Shown: positions 1 to 8,273, numbered from the stretch's first letter. The stretch: 23,828 nt of DNA from JBGSIZ01 sp041742255 (GCA_041742255.1 JBGSIZ010000179.1:1-23828), one strand, 5' to 3'. Numbers and translations: made by a program. The notes: a model not told the origin generated them from the sequence alone.

Positions 1-743
1 GCCCCGCGCGGAAACGCGATGACCGGCAGCCCCGGATGCCGCGCCTTGAGCGCCGCCGTGATCCGCCGCGCGGGGTCGATGGCGAAATCGTGGAAATCCT
101 GCCCTTGCAGTGTCCCTGCCCAACTGTCGAACAATTTGACGACCTCCGCCCCGGCCTGCACCTGCATTGACAGGTATTCGATCGTGGCATCGGTCAGCAG
201 GTCGATGATTCCCGAAAACGTCGCCCGGTCCGTGGATTTGAGCGCGTGTGCCGGCCCCTGATCCGGGGTGCCGTGCCCGGCGATCATATAGCTGGCCACG
301 GTCCACGGTGCCCCGGCAAACCCGATAAGCGTGGTCTCTCCCGGCAATTCCCGCGACAGGATTCGCAGCGTTTCGTAGATTGGCCCAAGCGTTTCGTGGA
401 TCGCGTCCACCGGTTTGAGGGCGGCCAGTTCGCCGGGCGTGGTCACGGTGGACAGCCGCGGACCTTCGCCGGTTTCAAACCACAGGTCCATGCCAAGCGC
501 CTGTGGCAACAGCAGAATATCTGCAAACACAATCGCCGCGTCAAAGCCATAGCGCCGGATCGGTTGCAGCGTCACCTCGGCCGCGAGGTCCGAATTGTAG
601 CACAGCGACAGGAAGTCCCCCGCCTGTGCCCGCGTCGCCTTGTATTCGGGCAGATACCGCCCGGCTTGCCGCATCATCCAGATCGGCGGGGTCGGAAGAA
701 TTTCACCGGCCAAGGCCCGGAGGATGGTTTTTTGCGCGGTCAT
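1..743 (-). CDS. hemE: Uroporphyrinogen decarboxylase, N-terminal 247 residues (cut by window edge)
   Basis: HemE decarboxylates the four acetate side chains of uroporphyrinogen III to give coproporphyrinogen III, a cytoplasmic step of heme and bacteriochlorophyll synthesis. The visible N-terminal part carries the family signature RQAGRYLPEY at residues 25-34, followed by FADILL with the catalytic-region Asp, and GFAGAPWTVASY. The family is about 345 residues long, so roughly 100 C-terminal residues lie outside the window. The start is the ATG at 743, chosen because AAGGAG (minus strand, 750-755) sits six nucleotides upstream and because the protein aligns from its first residues with known HemE. 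It diverges from hemC, with 91 bp between the two start codons that hold a PpsR-like dyad. Family assignment is very secure. Confidence 0.96.
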   Translation of the reverse strand, partial: MTAQKTILRALAGEILPTPPIWMMRQAGRYLPEYKATRAQAGDFLSLCYNSDLAAEVTLQPIRRYGFDAAIVFADILLLPQALGMDLWFETGEGPRLSTVTTPGELAALKPVDAIHETLGPIYETLRILSRELPGETTLIGFAGAPWTVASYMIAGHGTPDQGPAHALKSTDRATFSGIIDLLTDATIEYLSMQVQAGAEVVKLFDSWAGTLQGQDFHDFAIDPARRITAALKARHPGLPVIAFPRG

Positions 744-800
744 GACGGCTCCTTTATTCAGATTGTTCGTCCCAAGGGGCAGACCGGTTGTCAAGGCAGT

Positions 801-818
801 TGTCAGGTTAGGTTGACA
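801..818. promoter_or_regulatory. Candidate PpsR/CrtJ operator between hemE and hemC
   Basis: The sequence reads TGTCA, eight bases, then TGACA, which is a perfect 5-bp dyad matching the TGT-N12-ACA consensus of the photosynthesis repressor PpsR (CrtJ). It ends 16 bp before the hemC start and begins 57 bp before the hemE start, so it could act on both promoters. Another TTGTCA half-site lies at 788-793. CrtJ control of hem genes is known in Rhodobacter capsulatus; its use here is inferred from the motif alone. Confidence 0.55.
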
Positions 819-834
819 GTAATAGAAGGCGGGT

Positions 835-1770
835 ATGACTTTGACCCTCCCCTCCCCCGCCCTACCGCTGAAGATCGGCACCCGTGGATCGCCCTTGGCG
901 CTGGCCCAGGCGCACGAGACCCGCGCCCGCCTGATGGCCGCCTTTGACCTGCCCGACACCGCGTTTGAGATCGCCGTCATCAAGGTGATGGGCGACACCG
1001 TGCAGGATCGCCCGCTCAAGGAGATTGGCGGCAAGGGGTTGTTCACCCGCGAGATCGAGGACGCCCTGTTGGATGGGTCCATCGACATTGCTGTCCATTC
1101 GATGAAGGACATGCCGACCCTGCAGCCCGAAGGCTTGATCCTGAATACATATTTGCCCCGCGAAGATGTCCGCGATGCGTTTGTGTCCCTGACCCCCGGT
1201 GGATTGGCCGATTTGCCCCATGGTGCCGTCGTGGGCACGTCGTCGTTGCGCCGCCGGTCCCAATTGCTGGCCCGTCGTCCCGACCTGAATATCGTTGAAT
1301 TCCGTGGCAATGTGCAGACCCGGTTGCGCAAACTGTCCGAAGGTGTGGCGCAGGCCACGTTTCTGGCCATGGCCGGTCTGAACCGGTTGCAGATGACCGA
1401 TGTCCCCCGCCAGCCCATCGACACCGACGATATGCTGCCTGCCGTGGCCCAAGGTGCCATTGGGATCGAGCGCCGGTTGAACGATCCCCGCACCGCGCAG
1501 ATGCTCGCCGCCATTCATGACGCCCCGACCGGGCATCGGTTGGCCGCCGAACGCGCGTTTCTGCTGGCGCTGGATGGGTCGTGCCAGACCCCGATTGGTG
1601 GATTGGCCGAACTGGTGGATGGCGGTTTGCGTCTGCGCGGCGAGATATTGCGCATCGACGGGTCGCAGGTGTTGGCCGATGCCGCCCATGGTGCCGTTGA
1701 GGATGGCCCCAAGATGGGCCGCGCCATGGCTGCCCGACTGCTCGCCAAGGCTGGTCCGGATTTCTTTTAG
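835..1770 (+). CDS. hemC: Hydroxymethylbilane synthase (porphobilinogen deaminase)
   Basis: HemC joins four porphobilinogen units into hydroxymethylbilane in the cytoplasm, two steps before HemE in tetrapyrrole synthesis. The 311-residue length is normal for the family. The N-terminus has KIGTRGSPLALAQA, the middle has GTSSLRRRSQL followed by EFRGNVQTRL, and Cys250 in LDGSCQTPIGG is the residue that carries the dipyrromethane cofactor. The start at 835 follows a purine-rich GAAGGCGGG stretch and places the conserved N-terminus correctly. The gene is transcribed away from hemE, and its 3' end overlaps the convergent MFS gene by 4 nt. The motif at 801-818 suggests redox or light control, which is inference. 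Confidence 0.97.
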   Translation: MTLTLPSPALPLKIGTRGSPLALAQAHETRARLMAAFDLPDTAFEIAVIKVMGDTVQDRPLKEIGGKGLFTREIEDALLDGSIDIAVHSMKDMPTLQPEGLILNTYLPREDVRDAFVSLTPGGLADLPHGAVVGTSSLRRRSQLLARRPDLNIVEFRGNVQTRLRKLSEGVAQATFLAMAGLNRLQMTDVPRQPIDTDDMLPAVAQGAIGIERRLNDPRTAQMLAAIHDAPTGHRLAAERAFLLALDGSCQTPIGGLAELVDGGLRLRGEILRIDGSQVLADAAHGAVEDGPKMGRAMAARLLAKAGPDFF

Positions 1771-2969
1771 GCCGGTTGACCCCGGTCGATCCAGATCAGC
1801 GCGCTGATCGCCAGTATCATCGCCACACCGCCCAATATTGCCGCCAGACCGTATCCCCCAAGCGCCGCCCCGACCGCAAAGATCAGCGCCGACAACCCGT
1901 CTGCCGCGATCCGTTGCAGCGCGATGAGCGAGGTTCCCGCCCCGGCCCGTGATCCCAACTGGTCCTGCAAATAAGATATCGCGAGCGTGTAGATCATCGC
2001 CCCCCCGACCCCCGCCGGAATGGTGAGCGCCCAGATCGCCGCCGTATCTACCAGAACCGGCAACAGGATCAGGAACCCCGCATAGGCCACCGTTCCGATC
2101 CCGATGATCGTGAGCCGCGACAGGTGCCGCAGGAGTGTCCCCACCAGCAGCGTTCCCGCCACCTCGAACGCGACGAAGATGCCAAAGAACAACCCGACAT
2201 CCGCCGTGCCCCGCCCCGCCGATTGATTGAAGATCAGCGCCAGAACCACACCGCAGAGCGCCGATCCGGCGTGAATGGCCCCGATCAGACCGACCCGCAA
2301 CAAGATCGGCGGTGTCCCCATTTCCGCCAGCGACGCCCGAAAATTCAGCCCGCTTTTGGTTTCCTGCCATGGTGCTGTGGCGTCCGCAGGCCAAAACCGC
2401 CAGATCACCCAGACCATCACCAGCGACACCCCCAGCACCACGGGATAGACCGTCAACAGCGGCAAACCGGTTTCAAACAGGTGCCCCCAGATCGGCAGGA
2501 CAATCACGAATGGCACCGCCATCAGCGCCCGGATGATCGCCAGAACCCCGTTTTTGTCTGCCGGGTCAAGCCGGGCCGAGGCCAGACGCGCCACCGCGAA
2601 CAATTGTCCAAAGAGGCTCCCCGCCAAGGGCAGCATCAGCATATGCGCCACCACGAAAACCGTGCTGTTGGACCCCAGCCAGACAATCGCCGTGCCCGAC
2701 ACAATCATGGTTGCCGCAAGCAGCGCCATGATCCGCCGACTGGGCCGTTGATCCGTAAGGATGCCCACCCCGACCGATCCCGACACGTTGATGACCAGCG
2801 CCACCACCAGAAGCACCGAATAGAACGTGTCCGACAGCCCGAACACCGTGATCGCAATCAGCGACTGGTAGATCGCGATGGACGCCATGAACATCCCAAA
2901 GAGCGTGATACAGATCGCCACCATCCGCAGCGTGGCATCGTCCCAGACGAGCCGGAATTGTCGGATCAT
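1767..2969 (-). CDS. MFS transporter, substrate unknown
   Basis: This 400-residue integral membrane protein has about twelve hydrophobic segments with short polar loops, the usual size of a major facilitator. The loop after the second or third helix contains GILTDQRPSRR, a variant of the MFS loop 2-3 signature (G-x-x-x-D-R-x-x-R-R). The general style resembles small-molecule efflux members such as the sugar efflux group, but I do not recognise the substrate. Its ATG overlaps the TGA of the upstream FAD dehydrogenase as ATGA, so the two are almost certainly cotranscribed and translationally coupled; transport of a related organic acid is a guess from that. The stop overlaps the hemC stop by 4 nt. 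Confidence 0.85.
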   Translation of the reverse strand: MIRQFRLVWDDATLRMVAICITLFGMFMASIAIYQSLIAITVFGLSDTFYSVLLVVALVINVSGSVGVGILTDQRPSRRIMALLAATMIVSGTAIVWLGSNSTVFVVAHMLMLPLAGSLFGQLFAVARLASARLDPADKNGVLAIIRALMAVPFVIVLPIWGHLFETGLPLLTVYPVVLGVSLVMVWVIWRFWPADATAPWQETKSGLNFRASLAEMGTPPILLRVGLIGAIHAGSALCGVVLALIFNQSAGRGTADVGLFFGIFVAFEVAGTLLVGTLLRHLSRLTIIGIGTVAYAGFLILLPVLVDTAAIWALTIPAGVGGAMIYTLAISYLQDQLGSRAGAGTSLIALQRIAADGLSALIFAVGAALGGYGLAAILGGVAMILAISALIWIDRGQPA

Positions 2970-4378
2970 TCTGGAAACACCTTGCCGGGGTTCAGGATAT
3001 TTTTCGGGTCCAGCGCCTGTTTGATCGCCCGCATCACATCAAGCGCCACCGCGTCCTTGCGCCGCCCCATCGACGCCATTTTGGATTGCCCAATGCCGTG
3101 TTCCGCCGAAAAGCTGCCGCCGAGCGTTTGCACCACGTCTTCGACCGCGTGCATCAGGTGATCCTTGAGCGTGGCGTCATCGGTTTGCGGATAGACCGTA
3201 TAGTGGACGTTGCCATCCCCCAGATGCGCCACCCATTGCGCCGTGGCCCCCGCATCCACCGCCGCAATGCGGGGCGTCACGAGGTCAAAGAACGCGGCCA
3301 CCTTGTCCAGTGGCAGCGCGATATCGGTGTCTACAAAGGGCGTTTGGCCGTGGGCGATTTCCGCTGCTGCCTCTCGCCGGGCCCACATATCGCGCCGCTG
3401 CGATTCAGTCCGGGCGACGACCGCGTCCAGAAGCGTGCCATCGTCGAGCATGTCCCCGAGTGCCGTTTCCAGCAGGGTCACGATGGGAATGGCCCCGTCC
3501 GGCCCCGGTGTTGCATCCCGCGCGGTGGTCGCCGCCACCTCGATCAGGATGTTCACATCATAGGGTTGGTCAAACGGGGCCCGCGCCCCTGCGATCCGGG
3601 CAAGGTGCCCGTCGATATAGCTGCGCGGCATGTATTCGAACGCCTCGACCCCGCCGCCCGTGAAGTCCTGCATCCGGTTCAGGAGTTGCAGCGCGTCCGC
3701 GAGCGATGGCACCGCAAGGGTTGCCGTCGCACAGGCCCGGGGTTTGGGCCGCAGTTTCATCACTGCTGCGGTGATGATGCCCAGCGTCCCTTCGGCCCCG
3801 ATCATCAGGTGGCGCAGGTTCAGCCCGGAATTGTCTTTGTGTAGTTCGCTCATCAGGTTCATGATCCGCCCGTCGGCCAGAACCACCTCCAGCCCCAGAC
3901 ACAGGTCGCGCGTGTTGCCATACCGCACCACGTTGGAGCCGCCCGCGTTGGTGGACAACACCCCGCCGATCATCGCCGACCCCCGCGCCCCAAAAGTGAG
4001 CGGAAAGATCAGATCATGGTCATCCGCCGCGAGGTGCAGGGTAGACAGGATCACCCCAGCCTCGACAATCGCGATGCGCCCGTCTGGCCGGATGTCCCGG
4101 ATGCGGTTCATCCGGTCCACCGACAGCATCAGCCCCTCCGTGGCCTGACCGCCACCCACCAACCCGGTGTTCCCCGAAATCGGCACCACCGGCGTGCCTG
4201 TGTCATGTGCGATGACCATGCAGGCCGCGACCTGTGCCGTATCCGCCGGACGCAGCACCGCGAGCGGCGTGTTGGCATAGACCCCCATCCAGTCCGACCC
4301 CCACCGGGCCATATCCCCGCCCGTCAGGACATGATCCGGGCCGATGGCCGTGCGGAGGCGGTCAAGAAGTTCGGGCAT
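2966..4378 (-). CDS. FAD-linked 2-hydroxyacid dehydrogenase (D-lactate / D-2-hydroxyglutarate dehydrogenase type)
   Basis: A 470-residue flavoprotein of the vanillyl-alcohol oxidase fold, expected to oxidise a D-2-hydroxy acid and pass electrons to a carrier. The FAD domain shows PISGNTGLVGGG (66-77), STNAGGSNVVRYGN (142-155) and IGAEGTLGII (193-202). The C-terminal cap shows the metal-binding HLGDGNVH (385-392), SAEHGIG (424-430) and the terminal DPKNILNPGK (457-466). This set is typical of D-2-hydroxyglutarate and D-lactate dehydrogenases (GlcD/D2HGDH family). The ATG at 4378 has AGGA about eight nucleotides upstream. It is the first gene of a pair with the MFS transporter. The exact substrate cannot be read from the sequence; no glcE or glcF partner is present, which argues against glycolate oxidase. 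Confidence 0.92.
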   Translation of the reverse strand: MPELLDRLRTAIGPDHVLTGGDMARWGSDWMGVYANTPLAVLRPADTAQVAACMVIAHDTGTPVVPISGNTGLVGGGQATEGLMLSVDRMNRIRDIRPDGRIAIVEAGVILSTLHLAADDHDLIFPLTFGARGSAMIGGVLSTNAGGSNVVRYGNTRDLCLGLEVVLADGRIMNLMSELHKDNSGLNLRHLMIGAEGTLGIITAAVMKLRPKPRACATATLAVPSLADALQLLNRMQDFTGGGVEAFEYMPRSYIDGHLARIAGARAPFDQPYDVNILIEVAATTARDATPGPDGAIPIVTLLETALGDMLDDGTLLDAVVARTESQRRDMWARREAAAEIAHGQTPFVDTDIALPLDKVAAFFDLVTPRIAAVDAGATAQWVAHLGDGNVHYTVYPQTDDATLKDHLMHAVEDVVQTLGGSFSAEHGIGQSKMASMGRRKDAVALDVMRAIKQALDPKNILNPGKVFPE

Positions 4379-4453
4379 GATGGTATCCTGCGCAATGACA
4401 GGCCAGTGCTAGCCCGCGTCTGCGTCCGATAAAAGCACAAAGGAGGAGGCCAG

Positions 4454-4530
4454 TGGTGGCGTGGGGGAGACTTGAACTCCCGACCTATCGATTATGAGTC
4501 GATCGCTCTAACCAACTGAGCTACCGCGCC
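4454..4530 (-). tRNA. tRNA with CAT anticodon, probably elongator tRNA-Met
   Basis: The 77-nt minus-strand sequence folds as a cloverleaf: acceptor GGCGCGG/CCACGCC, D arm GCTC/GAGC, anticodon arm ATCGA-CTCATAA-TCGAT, variable AGGTC, T arm GGGAG-TTCAAGT-CTCCC, discriminator A and an encoded CCA. The anticodon CAT can be elongator Met, initiator Met or lysidine-modified Ile2. It lacks initiator features (no C1-A72 mismatch). The nine-base D loop AGTTGGTTA resembles elongator Met more than Ile2. One oddity is a C5-A68 mismatch in the acceptor stem. Confidence 0.9.
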
Positions 4531-4544
4531 GTTCCACTGGGCGC

Positions 4545-4573
4545 GGATTACTAAGGGGGGGGTGCAGTGTCAA
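4545..4573 (-). promoter_or_regulatory. Probable promoter of the CAT-anticodon tRNA
   Basis: On the minus strand a consensus -35 TTGACA (4573-4568) is followed after 17 nt by TAATCC (4550-4545), with the better-matching AGTAAT overlapping it at a 15-nt spacing. Transcription would start about eight bases before the mature tRNA. The spacer contains a run of eight C residues. The -35 box is clear; the -10 is weak. Confidence 0.45.
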
Positions 4574-4677
4574 ACCGATTCTTGGGGGCCGGGTCTGTCG
4601 GGCGAATGGTGCCGGGGTTTGTTGACATTGCTTGCGCGGCTTGGAAGGCATGGGGGACGTATGGGGCGGGCAATGGC

Positions 4678-4682
4678 GGAGG
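4678..4682 (+). promoter_or_regulatory. Ribosome binding site GGAGG that fixes the oxoprolinase start
   Basis: GGAGG lies six nucleotides upstream of the ATG at 4689. The alternative in-frame TTG at 4632 has no comparable site, so this element decides the start. Confidence 0.8.
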
Positions 4683-4688
4683 CGGGCG

Positions 4689-7600
4689 ATGACGGACGGC
4701 GCGTGGGAATTCTGGATCGACCGGGGCGGCACGTTCACCGATATCGTGGGCCGTAGGCCGGACGGTGCCATCGTCACCCACAAGTTGTTGTCGGAAAACC
4801 CGGGCCGCTATGCCGATGCCGCCGTGCAGGGCATCCGCGACCTGATGGCCACCGATGCCCCGCCGCCCGGGTCCATTCGCGCCGTCAAGATGGGCACCAC
4901 CGTGGCCACCAACGCCCTGTTGGAGCGCAAGGGCGCCCCGGTTTTGTTGATGATCACCGCAGGGTTCGCCGATTTGTTGCGCATCGGGTATCAGACCCGC
5001 CCCCGGTTGTTTGACCTGCATATCCGCCGTCCTGATCTGGTTTATGCCGAGGTGGCCGAGGTGCCCGAACGGCTGGATGCCATGGGGGCCGTTGTCACCC
5101 CGCTGGATGCCACCGCCGCCCGCGCCGCGTTGCAGGCCCGGTATGATGCCGGGTTGCGCGCCGTCGCCATTGCGTTTCTGCATGCCTATCTGAACCCGGA
5201 TCATGAAGCTGCCGTTGCCGCCATCGCCCGCGATGTGGGATTTACCCAAGTGTCTGTCAGTCACGAGGTGTCCCGTCTGGCCAAACTGGTGGGCCGCGCC
5301 GATACCACCGTTGTGGACGCCTATCTGTCGCCGATCCTGCGCCGGTATGTGGACCGGGTGGCGGGGGCCCTTGACCTTGGGACCGTCTGCGCCCGGTTGT
5401 TGTTCATGCAATCCAGTGGCGGATTGACCGATGCCCGGCTGTTTCAGGGCAAAGATGCCATTCTGTCCGGCCCTGCGGGCGGCATTGTCGGCATGGTCAA
5501 GACTGCCGCCGCTGCCGGGTATGACCGTCTGATCGGGTTTGACATGGGCGGCACCAGCACCGACGTGAGCCATTATGCCGGTGCATTCGAACGGTCGTTT
5601 GAAACCGAGGTGGCCGGCGTGCGGATGCGTGCCCCGATGATGGATATTCACACGGTTGCGGCAGGGGGCGGGTCCGTCTGCAGGTTTGCCGATGGTCGGT
5701 TTCAGGTCGGCCCCGAAAGCGCCGGGGCCGACCCCGGTCCCGCCTGTTACCGCCGGGGTGGTCCGTTGACCGTCACCGATTGCAACGTGGTTCTGGGCAA
5801 ACTGAGCCCCGATCATTTCCCGCCTGTGTTTGGTCCCGGTGGCGATGCCCCGCTGGATGCCGGGGCCGCCCGCGCCGCCTGTGCCGCCCTAGCCACCCGT
5901 GTTGCCGCCGAAACTGGCACGGCCCCCCGCCCCCCTGAGGAAATCGCCGAGGGGTTTTTGCGCATCGCCGTGGACAACATGGCCAATGCGATCAAGAAAA
6001 TCAGTGTGGCGCGCGGCCATGATGTGACCGGATACACGTTGCATTGTTTTGGCGGTGCCGGAGGGCAGCATGCCTGTTTGGTCGCTGACGCGCTGGGCAT
6101 GACCCGCGTGTTCATTCATCCCTATGCGGGTGTTTTGTCCGCCTTTGGCATGGGGTTGGCCGAAATCCGCGCCCTGCGCGAGGTGCAGGTGGATGCCCCC
6201 TTGGCCGATGTGGGGGTGGCCCGCGCCGCCCTTGACCGGATCGTGGCGCAAGCCCGTGCCGAGGTTCAGGCGCAAGGTGTGGACGCGGTGACCGTCCTGA
6301 CCCGCGCCCATCTGCGGTATGACGGGTCGCATCAGCCGCTGGAGGTGCCGTTTGCCGACGCGGCCCGGATGGCTGCTGATTTTGCGCAGGCCCATATCGC
6401 CCGCTTCGGCTTTGCCTCGCCGGAACGAGGGATCGTGTTTGATATGGTGAGTGCCGAGGCCGTGGGGCAGGGCAGTGCCGTGCCCGATATGCCGGTGCCC
6501 GAGGACGGGGAAGCCCCCGTTCCGCTGGCCCGCGTGCCCGTTCATGGCTGTGAAGCCCATGTGCCGCTCTTTGACCGCGCGACCTTGCCTGTCGGGGTGC
6601 AAATCATCGGCCCCGCGATCCTGACTGAACCCACCGGCACCAATATGGTGGAACCGGGATGGGCCGCCCGTGTGGACAAGGCCGCCAATCTGATCCTTGA
6701 ACGGGTGGGCGCGATGCCCCGCCCTGCTGCTGCCGGAACTGCTGCGGACCCCGTGGTGCTGGAGGTGATGTCGAACCTGTTCATGTCCGTGGCCGACCAG
6801 ATGGGGGCCACGCTCGCCCTGACCTCTTGGTCGGTCAACATCAAGGAAAGGTTCGATTTTTCCTGTGCCATCTTTGACGCGCGCGGTGATCTGATTGCCA
6901 ATGCCCCGCATGTTCCCGTTCATCTTGGGTCGATGGGCCATGCGATCAAGACGGTGATGGCGGCATGGCCGGGGGTGGGCGAGGGCGATGCGTTCATGCT
7001 CAATTCACCCTATAACGGCGGCACCCATTTGCCTGATGTGACCGTGGTGACCCCCGTATTCATCGCGGGCCGCGTTGCGTTCTGGTTGGGCAGCCGGGGG
7101 CATCACGCCGATATCGGGGGCCGCACCCCCGGCAGCGCCCCGCCCGACAGCACCACGATCGACGAAGAAGGCGTTTTGATCGACAATGTCCAGCTGATGG
7201 CCGGTGGCGTGTTGCAAGAGGCGGACGCGCGCGCCGTTCTGGCGTCTGGCCGATGGCCCGCCCGCAATCCGGATCAGAATATGGCCGACCTCAAGGCGCA
7301 GGTGGCCGCCAACGAAACCGGCCGCCGCGCCCTGTTGGCCGTGTGTGACCGATACGGCCCGGATATCGTCACCGCCTATGCCGCCCATGTGCAGGACAAT
7401 GCCGAAGAAAGCGTGCGCCGGGTCATTGACCGCCTGACCGATGGCGATTTCACCTATCCGATGGATACCGGCCAAGTGATCTGTGTTGCCGTCCGCGTGG
7501 ACCGCGCCAGCCGCACCGCCGAGGTCGATTTCACCGGCACCAGCCCGCAACATTCCGGCAATTACAACGCCCCCGCCGCCGTGTGCCGCGCCGTGGTCTT

Positions 7601-8273
7601 GTATGTGTTCCGCACGTTGGTGGGCACCGATATTCCGTTGAACGAAGGGTGTCTGCGCCCGGTGCGCATCATCATTCCGGAAGGGTCCATGCTGAACCCG
7701 CGCCCGCCTGCTGCCGTGATCGCGGGCAATACTGAGGTGAGCCAAGCCGCCTGTAACGCCCTGTTTGGCGCGTTGGGTGCCGTGGCCGCCAGTCAGGGGA
7801 CGATGAACAATTTCATCTGGGGCAATGCCCGGTTTCAGAATTACGAAACCATTGCGGGCGGCACCGGGGCCGGTCCCGGATTTGCGGGCTGTGACGCTGT
7901 CCAGAGCCATATGACCAACACCCGCATGACCGACCCCGAAATATTGGAGAAACGGTTTCCTGTGCGGTTAGACTCCTTTGGCATCCGCCATGGGTCTGGT
8001 GGCGCCGGGCAGTGGCCGGGGGGGTGTGGTGCCGTGCGCCGCGTCCGGTTTCTGGAACCTGTCACCGTCACCACCTTGTGTTCCAGCCGCATCGTGCCGC
8101 CCTTTGGCGCACAAGGTGGCGACCCCGGTGCCGTTGGCCGCAATTGGGTTGAGATGCCGGATGGCAGCACACGGTCCCTGCGTGGCAATGACGAGGTGGA
8201 CCTGCCTGCCGGGGCCGTGTTTGTCATGGAAACTCCCGGCGGCGGGGGTTGGGGTGAGGCGGGTCAGTCGTAG
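4689..8273 (+). CDS. Fused hydantoinase A/B (5-oxoprolinase-type) enzyme
   Basis: A 1194-residue fusion of HyuA and HyuB domains, the layout of ATP-dependent 5-oxoprolinase, which opens 5-oxoproline to glutamate. The A half has IDRGGTFTDIVG near residue 10, GFDMGGTSTDVSHY around 283-296 (actin-like ATPase motif) and GGAGGQHACLVADALGM from 455. The B half starts near residue 687 and has NIKERFDFSCAIFD from 717, NSPYNGGTHLPDV, and RGHHADIGGRTPGSAP. A GGAGG sequence six nucleotides before the ATG at 4689 decides the start; an upstream TTG (4632) would add 19 residues of unlikely sequence. The gene stands alone and overlaps convergent cydB by 10 nt. Oxoproline, hydantoins and related cyclic amides are all possible substrates, so the family is certain but the substrate is not. 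Confidence 0.93.
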   Translation: MTDGAWEFWIDRGGTFTDIVGRRPDGAIVTHKLLSENPGRYADAAVQGIRDLMATDAPPPGSIRAVKMGTTVATNALLERKGAPVLLMITAGFADLLRIGYQTRPRLFDLHIRRPDLVYAEVAEVPERLDAMGAVVTPLDATAARAALQARYDAGLRAVAIAFLHAYLNPDHEAAVAAIARDVGFTQVSVSHEVSRLAKLVGRADTTVVDAYLSPILRRYVDRVAGALDLGTVCARLLFMQSSGGLTDARLFQGKDAILSGPAGGIVGMVKTAAAAGYDRLIGFDMGGTSTDVSHYAGAFERSFETEVAGVRMRAPMMDIHTVAAGGGSVCRFADGRFQVGPESAGADPGPACYRRGGPLTVTDCNVVLGKLSPDHFPPVFGPGGDAPLDAGAARAACAALATRVAAETGTAPRPPEEIAEGFLRIAVDNMANAIKKISVARGHDVTGYTLHCFGGAGGQHACLVADALGMTRVFIHPYAGVLSAFGMGLAEIRALREVQVDAPLADVGVARAALDRIVAQARAEVQAQGVDAVTVLTRAHLRYDGSHQPLEVPFADAARMAADFAQAHIARFGFASPERGIVFDMVSAEAVGQGSAVPDMPVPEDGEAPVPLARVPVHGCEAHVPLFDRATLPVGVQIIGPAILTEPTGTNMVEPGWAARVDKAANLILERVGAMPRPAAAGTAADPVVLEVMSNLFMSVADQMGATLALTSWSVNIKERFDFSCAIFDARGDLIANAPHVPVHLGSMGHAIKTVMAAWPGVGEGDAFMLNSPYNGGTHLPDVTVVTPVFIAGRVAFWLGSRGHHADIGGRTPGSAPPDSTTIDEEGVLIDNVQLMAGGVLQEADARAVLASGRWPARNPDQNMADLKAQVAANETGRRALLAVCDRYGPDIVTAYAAHVQDNAEESVRRVIDRLTDGDFTYPMDTGQVICVAVRVDRASRTAEVDFTGTSPQHSGNYNAPAAVCRAVVLYVFRTLVGTDIPLNEGCLRPVRIIIPEGSMLNPRPPAAVIAGNTEVSQAACNALFGALGAVAASQGTMNNFIWGNARFQNYETIAGGTGAGPGFAGCDAVQSHMTNTRMTDPEILEKRFPVRLDSFGIRHGSGGAGQWPGGCGAVRRVRFLEPVTVTTLCSSRIVPPFGAQGGDPGAVGRNWVEMPDGSTRSLRGNDEVDLPAGAVFVMETPGGGGWGEAGQS

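Noticed and set aside
789..794. Minus-strand TTGACA as a hemE promoter
   Set aside because: The -35 match is good, but the -10 position reads GACGAA. No convincing pair was found.
246..947. A 233-codon plus-strand open frame through the hemE-hemC gap
   Set aside because: It is antisense to hemE and overlaps the hemC start in another frame; no domain is visible.
862..2394. A 510-codon open frame on the minus strand across hemC and into the MFS gene
   Set aside because: It is antisense to hemC, out of frame with the MFS gene, rich in Gly/Arg/Gln/His and has no recognisable domain. Long shadow frames are expected in GC-rich DNA.
2124..3161. A 345-codon plus-strand open frame opposite the MFS and FAD genes
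   Set aside because: It is dominated by Arg, His, Pro and Gln with no motif, and both opposite-strand genes are certain.
4622..4650. Promoter for the oxoprolinase gene at TTGACA 4622-4627
   Set aside because: The -35 box is perfect, but the sequence 17 nt further (AAGGCA) is not a plausible -10, so I do not call it.
4551..5816. A 421-codon minus-strand open frame opposite the oxoprolinase gene
   Set aside because: Composition is typical of an antisense frame, it runs through the tRNA promoter region, and the plus-strand product is a clear family member.
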